A stretch of 64,000 bases of DNA from the NCBI RefSeq assembly GCF_020740795.1, contig NC_067282.1, positions 144,942,858-145,006,857 on the forward strand. Direction: 5' to 3'. The translations under genes were made by a program, and so were the position numbers. This stretch comes from Apus apus. Its lineage: Eukaryota; Chordata; Aves; Apodiformes; Apodidae. Position 1 is the stretch's first letter; each line of letters starts with the position of its first letter. A model generated the notes under the pieces. That model was not told the origin of the DNA and did no database searches. It saw only the letters and a list, made by a program, of their open reading frames with translations. Positions 54,601-64,000 of this stretch are shown here, one piece after another.

Positions 54601-56197
54601 TCTCTGATCCACTCCTTTTGACATGGGTCATGAAAGGAATGAGATAAAAAGTATAGGAGGAAGGACAGAAATCCATTATGTAAATTGCATGGAGGAAGAA
54701 AACTAAATAATTGGCTCTTATACCCTTGCTCTGCATCCAGAAGTATCTTTAGTTTACATTCCTCCAGGAGAGTATTTGGTTTTTCTAACAGCTACTGCTG
54801 ATGCTGTGATGTCCAGTTTTGCATGCCCAAGAAAGCAGCAGAGTCACTTTGGAGATAAGTTTCCCAAGGGGGTAGGACAACAGTCTTCTTTCCCTGCTCT
54901 GATTGCAATGGTCATGGCTGGTACCGAGATGCCCACCTCATCTCCCACAAAGGCTCTTCATGCAAAGTGAACAAGGCAGTATGGCAAAGAACTTCAGCTT
55001 GGTGCAGCACAGGCAGGAAAGAGCAGAGCAGCACTTCTCTGCTAACTCTGTCTGACACCCCCATCATGTCAGCTCCTCTCCATCACTCTCTTTTAGCATG
55101 CACCTTACTGAAGGAGCTAGGAAAGTCACTTTGCAATAACATTACCACATATGAATACTAACTTGAAAGGATAGGAGCCTTACAAAAGAAGCTGCTAATC
55201 TGATTGCAAAGGCCTAAAGTGACAAAGCCTCAAAGGGCAAGGAAGGGACAAGCAGCAGTTTCCATGCACTTTTTCCATTTCCATCCTCACCTCCCTCTCC
55301 TACTTTGCATTTTGTGCAGAAGGGACAAAAAATAAGATTTTGATTCAGTTCCGTACAATCCCTTGTTCTTCCCATTATGCTGGACAGTTAGGTTGTGTCT
55401 GTGACAGAAAAGTGATAAAGATACTGAATTTACAAAAAAATAATAATACACCCTTTGTTGTTCATTTGCCATGAGATACTCTGAACTCTATACTTTCAGT
55501 TGCACAGCCTATTTGCTGCAGTATTACCTTTTGCCTACTGTTCAAAGTTACCTCCTCCAAACGGTTCATTTTCCATTAGGTTATGGCCCTAATCATGAAA
55601 CAGTAATTCCCTGGGGGCCCAGATAGTGCTGATTGCCTTCTAATGAGATAAAGTACCTCTCATCTCTAGGTCACTGCCTGGAACATATCTCTAGCTCCTC
55701 AGTGGCTAAAAGTGATTGCAATCTGTTGATGACAAAATATGCTAATGGTGGTGGTTGCTGCTGCCCCAAAACAAAGTACTTAAAGGAAGAACCTGGATGA
55801 AAATGTAGAACTTAGGTAGGGAGGGCTACGATTTTTATCCTTAATTTTTTTTTTTTTTTTAATTTTTTTTTTGCTGGTTTTCATCAGGTCAGAAACTCAT
55901 CTGAAACAAATGCAAAAATAACCTTCAACTCTGAGCAAACATGAGCCCAGTAAACAATTTGTGAGTAAATCTCATACATATATTTGTCAGGAAATTATAT
56001 TAGGGTGGAACGGTTCTGGGGTTTTTTGCAGTATCATAACCATAGTGATGTAAGCATCTGAAAACAAATTCAAAACCAGGAATGGAATATTGAATAAAAA
56101 TGAAAATTTCCTTTAGCACAAGCCCATTGTTTATTCATTACTTTTTAAATGTATTTCTATATGGTGCTAGGACAAATCAGTGGAAGTCATTCACCAT
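51651..56197 (+). other. Intergenic DNA; low-complexity tracts only
   Basis: No gene recognised. Pyrimidine-rich sequence at about 52025-52110 and T tracts near 53157-53180 and 55846-55872 stand out. No frame exceeds about 100 codons. Confidence 0.6.
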
Positions 56198-57187
56198 TGT
56201 TCTGGTTTGGTTTGATGGGTTTTTTGTAGCTGGGGAAGGGCCCCAAGAGTGGCTCCAGTAAGCTGAGAAGCTCCCCCCGCTCCAAAACCAGCCAAGGAGC
56301 CATTGAAGGGACAATAGATGGGCCTCTGCAATCAACATACAAAAGAACTGAGATAACTCCTGAGCAGAGCGAGCACTCAAAGGAGAAGAGCTGAGCTGGA
56401 GCATAGACCAGTGCTGGTAGTTGATGAGGAAGAAGCGGAAGAAGGTGCTCAAGTAGAAGTTTCCCTGCAACCCATGGCAAGATGGCAGCTGTCCACCTGA
56501 TTTCATGGAGGAACATGGTGGAACATTCCATGAAGGCGCTAGGAGGGGTGAACTTAGCCAGTGGACTTGGATTTTGTGACTAGTGGACTCTGATTTCCTG
56601 TCTGTGAACTCTTGATTATGCAGCTTCAGAAGACCCCGGTGCCAGGGGAGTTGGCTGTTCCCAAAGCAGCCTGTGACTCTGAGGGAATACCACACTGGAG
56701 CAGCTCCAGACCTTGTGGGAAGGACTCATGAAGCTGGAAGACCCCCTCCCATGGGAGGGACCCAGTGGGGAAGCAGGGAAGGACTGTAAGGAACCCTTCT
56801 TCCTGAGGAGGAAAGAGCAGCAGGAACCACCAGCCTGTGAACTGACTCTAAACCCCATCCCCTGTTCCCCTGTGCCGCTGGGGGGAAAGAGGGAGAGAAA
56901 CCGGAAACAGTGATTTGGGCCTGGGATGAAGGGAGGGGTGGGGTAACATATGCAAGCCCTGCTCTTTGTGTTGTCTGTGTCCTGTGTGTGTTTGATTAAT
57001 GTGAAATTAAATTATCATTTTTCCCCAAGTTGAGTCTGTTTTGCCCAGGACCTTAATCGGTGAAGAACCCTCCTTGTCCTTTGTCTTGACCCATGAGCTT
57101 TGTCCTCCTCATCCCAGAGTGGGGGGAAGTTGAGTGAGTGGCCACGGGGCTGTTCCTTTGTTGTCGTGTTGGGCGCAAACCACAACA
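56198..57187 (+). mobile_element. Solo LTR of an endogenous retrovirus
   Basis: The element is about 990 bases. It begins tgttctggttt and ends aaaccacaaca; these ends are inverted repeats matching at 10 of 11 positions and have the TG...CA form of retroviral LTRs. An ATTAAA signal lies at about 57006 with the presumed R/U5 after it, giving a plus orientation. The last bases before the end (gggcgcaaacc) are like U5 ends of avian ERV LTRs I recall. It is much more GC-rich than its surroundings. No clear 5-base target duplication was found: accat lies before it and tataa after. No internal retroviral genes adjoin it, so it is a solo LTR. Confidence 0.7.
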
Positions 57188-58408
57188 TATAACATACAAT
57201 TTTGAAAAAAAAGTTTTTTCAGGATTTCTCATTTCATAGGATGTTGCAGAAACAAGTTTTTGTTCCAAGTCTAAAAAAAACCAAAAAACAAACAAAACCA
57301 AAGCAAAATAATAATTTCCTAATTTTCAATGAATTGGAAAACTATATTTCAATGTCTCAAATATTTGCGTGTCTTCTTCATATGCTTATACACAGATCCA
57401 TGTACATATCTTTCAGTCTGAAAAAGTCTTGAAAAAAATGAGGACCAGGATGTGGATATGATGAACATTTTACAAAAGCAGTCACAGAAGCTGAAGTATA
57501 AATAACTACTGTCTCCTTAGAGCTAATATTTATTTCAAGATTTATACTAAAATTTGTATTTGACGTAATTGTGCAGTGAATATGGTCTGAGCAGACAAAG
57601 GAAAGAAATCTTGTCATCTTCTATTTTAAACCCCATGAAAAAACTGGAAAGCAGTACTTTTTCCCAGTCTAGAGCACTGATGTTTATTGTCCCATTTTTA
57701 TTCTATTCCTCAGCTGGGAGGAGGTGACTCAGCACCAACATGCAGGCTGTACTTTCTGTCTGGTGCAAACATGCCTCTTCAGACACCTGGAAGCAATGGG
57801 TCCCTGTAATGGTTTATGCCATCAGAGAAAGGGCAAGAGGAACCCCTGTGAGGCTAGAAAGGATCTTTCATCTCTCTACACAGCCTGGGTGGCAAAATCC
57901 CCACACCCCTGATCCAGGAGCACAGCTCTGTATATTGATTAGCACAATACAATTTTCCACCCACGTGGTTATTGATGGATAATAAACAGCTCAAGCATCC
58001 ACAAACAGCATTTTTCTTAGTAAGCACCAGCCTTGAATCTATTAAATAACAAGAAGGTCTCTAAGAAGTGCCATTAATTGCAAAAGTTATTGCACTCTCA
58101 AGATATTTCACTGAAAACGCCCACACAAAACAATTAGATGACAGATGTTGCTGTGTCTTAATCAGGAAGTTTCAGCAGGGTCACAGAGCCCCGCACAGGC
58201 ATTGGCTGGTGTGGAGAAGAAGTCCCGTGGAAGAGCCATCCATTCCCCAGGTCCCTCCTTGTTTACCAACCCGGATTGACCACTGTGTCATCTTCGAGAG
58301 TGACAGAGAAAACTAGAACTACCTTAAAAGGAGCATGGAGAACAAAGCACAAAATAAAATTATCTGAAGCTGCCTTCCAGTAAGCTGTTTGCTGGCCAAA
58401 AATCTCCA
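57188..58408 (+). other. Intergenic DNA; nothing recognised
   Basis: Between the solo LTR and a CR1 copy. Only short frames and A-rich tracts. Confidence 0.6.
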
Positions 58409-58905
58409 AATCACAGAATCACAGAGTTGTCAGAGTTGGAAGGGACCTCTATAGATCACCCAGTCCAACACCCCTGCTAAAGCAGGATTCCCTAGAGCAC
58501 ATTACTCAGTGAAGCATCATGACTGGTCTTGAATATCTCTAGAGAATGAGAATCCACAACCTCCCTGGGCAGCCTGTTCTAGTGCTCTGTCACCCTCATA
58601 GTAAAGAAATTTTTCCTCATGTTTAGATGGAACTTTCTGTGTTCCAGCCTGTGCCCATTGCCCCTTGTCCTGTCAGCAGGCTCTACCGAGAAGGGTCTGG
58701 CTCTATCCTCCTTACACTTACCCTTTAGATATTTATAGACATTGATAAGGTATCCTCTCGTCCTTATCCTCTCTAGGCTAAACAGTCTTGGCTCTCTCAG
58801 TCTTTTCTCTTAAGAGACATTCTCCAGTCCTCCAATCATCTTTGTTGCTTTCCACGGGACTCTCTCCAGTAGTTTCTCTCTCTCTCTTGCAAATATAGCC
58901 CACCT
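58409..58905 (-). mobile_element. CR1 LINE, 3' fragment
   Basis: The tail aatcacagaatcacagag and the ggaagggacctctatagatc block are followed by the reverse complement of the CR1 3' UTR and ORF2 end (cctccctgggcagcctgttc, ccttgtcctgtcagcagg, ctaggctaaacagtcttgg). Frameshifts leave only short open pieces. Confidence 0.9.
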
Positions 58906-61828
58906 TCCAAGGGAGGTATGAGGAAACATGCAGTATCTAGTTTTCACTGCTTCATTTAAGTTTACTGTTGGTGCATGCGAAAAATGCAAGGCTACTGAAA
59001 CACAGAGCAAATTCACCTGATTTTAAGACAAGTGGAGAAAAAAATCTAGATAGATACAACATTTATGGTCAGGAAAAAGCAAATAAAGGTTTCTTTTCCT
59101 GGTTGTTTCTCTTACTAGTAAACAAATTATTTTAAGTAGTCCCAGTTGTTTTCTGTACTGCAAAACAACTTCCATCCTGGCTTTATCACATTTCTCATAC
59201 TGAAATAGTAATGGGCAAAGCAGAAAGGAAACTTGATTAACTTCAGGTCACTAGTCCACAACATGGGGAAAAATACTGTCAGCAGAATTCAGTAATACTG
59301 AACAGGTCTCACTTTCCCTGTGCCCACACTTCTGACATAAGAAACAAATAGTCCAGAAGTTTCAGTAAGAATTGTAATACAGAAAGACAGGAAAACGTAC
59401 CCATATTTTTGCCATAAGGACAGAGAGACAGCCATAGAAAATTACAGAGAAATATATTCTGCTTAAAGGAGCTAAGAACTTACATGGTAGCTGAGCAAGG
59501 ACTTCAGTTGTGTAACTATTGGGTGCAGGTTCCCTGTGTAGTAACAGGACCAGTAGAGGACTAAGCAGAGGACTGGTAAAATGTCCCTAGTGCATAAATA
59601 CCTTGCAACTGCATTGCTAGAGCTGCCTTTGCCTGCTAAGTTCTGATGAGGGAGGCTCTCGGTTCATGGAGAGGCTTTGCTGGGATTTAAAAAATCACAA
59701 ACAAGGATTCCTCTGCTTGTTTGGCCTGAGGCAATGCATGTTCTCTGAGCAAACCTGCCAGCTGGGCTCTCCTGCCCACACTACCAACAGAGCAGTACAT
59801 CCCACCTCTAGCAGTCCTAACCCATGGCCACGGCACTTGGGCAGAGCATGCCAGCCTGCTTCTGGAGGAACTTTTTCCCATTTTCAAGAACTACTTAAAC
59901 TAGTCTGGACCAAAAGAATGACTTCTTACCTACTGCATACCTCGTGTTAGAATACTCAGCTGGAGCAACAGAGACCTGTGGATGCCTAGATATTAACTGG
60001 GCCAGCTACTGCCTCTGACTTTTTCCTTTTTTTGTCAGTGCTCCAACCACAAGCTTAGGTGGTCATTCTGTTTAGCCAGATAAGCAGGAGAGTTTTAGCT
60101 GGATCAGTCGCTCATACAGATTCAGATAGAACCTGGATGCTTGAGTCGTCTTGGATATGAGAGTCAGGGATGTGAACCAAGGTTTTCTAGAGCTAGGCAG
60201 CCATTCTTGTGCCACTAAATATTGCTTCAAGTCTGAGGAACAGGCAACAAACTGAGGCAAAGTGGCATCTAGGAATACAAAGTAGAAGAAAGTGTTCAAT
60301 TTTATTAAACTCTCTTTTTTCCTTCCCCACCTCCAGTTAACAAAAAAAAAAGCAGCATCTTCTTAGCAAGCCAGCTTTCAGGCCTTTCTCTCCAAGGAAC
60401 CCAGCTCCTTACTTGGCTCTGAGTTTATTAATGAAGTTGATGGATGTTTTGAAGGTCTGCTTATGAACAAATTCCCAGAAGGTCCATTTCTATCCATGAC
60501 ATATATTGAGAGCAATTCAAACCCAACTGAATAACTACATCAGTAACCTAGAAAAAAGTTATGCTTTCTTTCAGACCTCCAAGACCTCCTCATGACACAG
60601 TCATTGTTACAAATGTGTCTGCTACGGAAGACGACTGTTGCCTACTGTTTAATCAGAGGGAAATACATTGCAATGATTAATTATTCTTATGGAGGAGTTT
60701 TACAGGCAACCTTCATAGCTGGGGACACCAGACTGCCACCCAGGATGCTCCACCACCTGATCAATACTTCAGGCCCTTCAAATCAGGATACAAAGGGGTT
60801 TCTTCTCTCCAGCCTTAGGAGAGGGATGTTTCATGTGCAACTCTGTAACCTGATTTGCCAGCTGACCATAAAGAAAAAATAGGCTAATATGAATTACACA
60901 CAGAAACAGGCAAGGTAGCTGAGATGGTGAATCAGCTCAGGTTTCATCACTCAGGGCTATTTTTTTAATTAAAATTAAGCTCTTGATCTCACACAAACTT
61001 CCCTGGTCCTTCCACCCTTCCTCTTTCTTCTCCTCCCATCCCTCAGCTTTCACCTTGGGAAAGACTTAATGATAACCTTGTGCTGAGTGGCACAGACTTT
61101 TTGAGCTATGGAGATGCCTGTAGTGATGCCATTCACTGTGTAAGAGGCTTCATTTGACCATGAACTTGTTTCTTTACAGCCAGTAATTGTCCTCAGAAGT
61201 TTCATCTTCAGGACTATCTGACATGGGATGCTAAAACAAACGGAGGTGGATTCTGAACCCTTTTTCTCTCCAGAAGTTACACCATGCAAGTTTTTAAAAA
61301 TAATTATGTTAGGTGATTACTGTATTTTTCCAGGTGATATTTTTTATTTTTTTTTTTTCATATGACATGATCTATTTTAGAAATAAAACAACAGTTCAGG
61401 CAGAGACTCAGATAGTCCAAGGCATGTTCTGAGCCTTCTCTGAAATTTAATCCATTTGCAAGCTTCTCATTTTACACTAAATGAGGGAATTTTGCAAAGA
61501 AATGCATTTTTAATAGTGTTAGATTCACCACACATTAAGAAAGTATGAGCCATGCCATTCCAGAGTGCTATCTCTGTGTTTTTAGGTATACCAACTCTCT
61601 GTATTCCTGGAAGCTTTCCTCCTCTGTGACATGCTTAGTAGAAGAAAAGGATATTTTGAAAAAAACAAAAATTATCATAGATTTGTTGTTCAAATAATCT
61701 CATCACCTTTCTCTTTCATCTCTGGGGAAGGATGCATGAGTACATCTCTGTGTAACCTTTGGGACTGTCCTATATAATCTAAGTGAAAAGAGAGGGAAAC
61801 TGGATAAAATAATCTATTTCCTGTGCAG
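58906..61828 (+). other. Intergenic DNA; nothing recognised
   Basis: Only short chance frames, none resembling a known protein. A locally GC-richer stretch lies at about 59640-59880. Confidence 0.6.
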
Positions 61829-62012
61829 AAATCATAGAATCATAAAATGGTTCGGGTTGGAAGAGATCTTAAAGATGATATAGATCCAACCTCTCCTGCT
61901 ATGGGCAGGGACATCTTCCACTAAACTAGGCTCAAAGCTCCATCCAACCTGGTCTTGAACACTTCCAAGGAGGGGGCCTCCTTTCCAGGGATGAGGCCTT
62001 CCATCATCACTG
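61829..62012 (-). mobile_element. CR1 LINE, short 3' fragment
   Basis: The tail aatcatagaatcataaaatg is followed by ggttggaagagatcttaaag and ctatgggcagggacatcttc, the CR1 3' UTR region in reverse complement. The copy is truncated at about 62012. Confidence 0.9.
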
Positions 62013-62699
62013 ATACTGGTGAGATTCATTATTAGTGTTCTCTTGCTGCCATTTATAACTCTATTCAGCAGTGAGGTGGTCTGATACTAATTTGCCTCTA
62101 TCAGTCACTTATCTGTCTTTATCATGGCAATTTGCTACTCTTTAGTAAGTATAACTTGTGAAAATACATGCAAACAAGAATCTATAATTATTTTTCTGTC
62201 ATCTCTCTGGAACTAAGACTGCTACTTAGCAAATCTTCAAGGGAGAAAACTGTCATGTAAACCCAGGGCCTGCATGCTTTTAAGTAGGGAAAAAGTACCA
62301 GACAGTAAGTTCAGATTCTTTCCTCAAAATCCTGTCATTTGAGCCCAGATGACAAGGAACAGACAGTTTCAGTGTTGTAATGAAAAATACATATTTGAGT
62401 CAAGCAAAGCTATTTGTCTAAAGTTTCTCAAAAATCATACCTTGGAAAGAAGAAAACCAAAGTTTTAGAATGAATATTTGGAATATTTTCATGAAAATGT
62501 TAAAAGAAAGCAATATTTTTGAAAAATCACCTGAATCATATTCTAGTAAGTGGAAAATTTAATTAAAGAAAAAAAAAAGTTTCATTTAAATAGACTTTGA
62601 CATGATGTCTGGTGAGTTTAGATGTCTAGTGTTTGACCTAATAGTTTTTATTACTAATATTCAAAGTAACTTATGAGGCAGAGAAAAGTAATTGCAAAA
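62013..62699 (+). other. Intergenic DNA; nothing recognised
   Basis: AT-rich, with an A tract near 62564-62578, between two CR1-related fragments. Confidence 0.6.
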
Positions 62700-63232
62700 C
62701 TTTATGTATCAAAGACCAATATGATCACCTAGTCTGAACTTTTTGCATAAGACAGACCATGGGGTAACACCATGTGTGTCAGTAATTCTTACAGTAAGTT
62801 CAGAAATTCCACTTGAATTAAAAGTTATTTTATAGAAAATCTTTCTGCTGAATCTTGAGACAGTTTTAAAATAATCCTGGTTTAATGACAGCAGTTGCTA
62901 GCAGATACAATCCATTTCTCCAAAAGGTGCTTCAGTGACTGATCATCCTTATCTTAAACATTTGCCATAGATTTCTGAATTTGAGTAGCTTCAGCTCCCA
63001 GCCATGAGAGCCTTTTTGCAGGTTTCTGTGCCTTCGGAAGGTTAAAATATTATCTCCTAGTAAATCTGCTGCTCTTACAGGCACTTATCTACTGTGAACA
63101 GGCATCATTTACCTTTAAAGATAAACTAAAAGGACTAAACGTCTTGAGCTTTTGTAATAAAGATGATTTTCCAGGACTCCAGTATTTCTTGTAGCTCTTT
63201 TCTGGACATTTCAGTTTGCCAGTATACCTTTT
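62700..63232 (-). mobile_element. Ancient CR1-like LINE fragment
   Basis: Weak CR1 landmarks are spread over about 530 bases in minus orientation: gatcacctagtctgaac near 62722, and gtagctcttttctggacatt near 63195, both resembling pieces of reverse-complemented CR1. The tail is lost. This is a much older copy than the others, or a related LINE. Confidence 0.5.
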
Positions 63233-64000
63233 AAAATATGAAATAGAGTTGATTGCAAATACTGCTTTATTTGAAACACCTTTTCTCCATGAAAGCCAAA
63301 GCTTTCCATGGAAACATATTGATTTACAAGGTATTTCTGATCTGCCTCAGAATTAGACCAACAATGAAAATATTTTCCAAGGATATGTCTGACACATGTT
63401 CAAGTCATCCCAGTTCAAAGCAAAGATCTTAAACCTTTAACTCCCATAACCCAAGTGACTGACCTAATCCCTGCAACAGCAGTGCTCTACATTGATTGTC
63501 TCCAGTTGGAGTTGATTTTTTTGTAACTCACTGAAGTTCTGTGGACCCAAATTAAGAAAACAGTAGTTTGTACTGTGTTGCAATACTCTCCAGGTAACAC
63601 TTCTGGCACGAAAATCCCAGGTTCGAGCTCTTGATCCAAACCCATCAAAGCAGACACCGACAAAGCTTGAGCCATGACCTGGTAGGAGGCATCACCATCC
63701 TGGATGTCCTTTTGAGGAACTGCCCAAAAGGACAAACATGCCCAGGCTCTGCTGCAGCATTCCTGCAGGATGGGAGCTCTGCAGTGGCAGGGAAAGGAGG
63801 TGGCTGCGACTTGGGACCATCAAAGAGGTTTGAATGCATCAGGTGCCAAGATGTACCCAGGCTCCAGTGCGCTTGATTCCAGCCACTTGAATTTATGTCC
63901 ACAATGGCTCAGAGGAGTGCTACTACTAGTTGGCACAAGCTAGCTTGACTTCCGTTGTGTTCTCTAGCTTTCACACGACAAAAATCAAACCATTGTGGTT
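63233..64000 (+). other. Intergenic DNA with a GC-richer patch at the end
   Basis: Positions about 63600-63890 are GC-richer than the surroundings and open on both strands (81-85 codons each). I recognise no protein on either strand. Confidence 0.5.

Noticed and set aside
56177..56695. 172-codon minus-strand frame
   Set aside because: It lies antisense in the solo LTR and resembles no protein; GC-rich sequence makes stops rare.
1..64000. CRISPR arrays, operons, tRNA or rRNA genes
   Set aside because: No spaced direct repeats, no tRNA-like cloverleaf or rRNA segments were noticed, and the sequence is vertebrate. A tRNAscan run would be the formal test.

Overview
The window is vertebrate nuclear DNA, almost certainly from a bird. 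Two things point there. Nine fragments of the LINE CR1 are scattered through it, several ending in the short ATTCTATG-type tandem tail typical of avian CR1. The single recognisable host gene reads as muscarinic acetylcholine receptor M2 (CHRM2). No bacterial, plasmid or phage features are present. Species cannot be fixed from the sequence.

Layout. Positions 1-41797 are interpreted as 5' flanking intron(s) of CHRM2: AT-rich DNA with CR1 copies near 1.4, 11.6, 14.1, 19.3 and 23.3 kb, plus an old antisense endogenous retrovirus. The retroviral remnant (about 14.55-17.1 kb, minus strand) keeps readable pieces of gag, an aspartic protease with its DTGA active site, and the start of reverse transcriptase. 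A sense-strand CR1 abuts its pol region. Positions 41798-43237 hold a splice acceptor, a short 5' UTR piece and the whole CHRM2 coding sequence in one exon. The 3' UTR follows; the best poly(A) candidates lie at about 43.4-43.6 kb and, for a long isoform, about 49.77 kb. From 50 to 64 kb there is no recognisable gene, only four more CR1 fragments and one complete solo-LTR-like element (56198-57187) with matching terminal inverted repeats.

Functionally there is one gene. CHRM2 encodes the Gi/o-coupled M2 receptor, and all its catalytically or structurally important residues are intact. Everything else is intron, UTR, transposon debris or DNA in which I see nothing. The most interesting structures are the coding-recognisable ERV in the CHRM2 intron, a CR1 copy with an inverted 5' segment, and the solo LTR. 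I did not find a new biological system and do not claim one.
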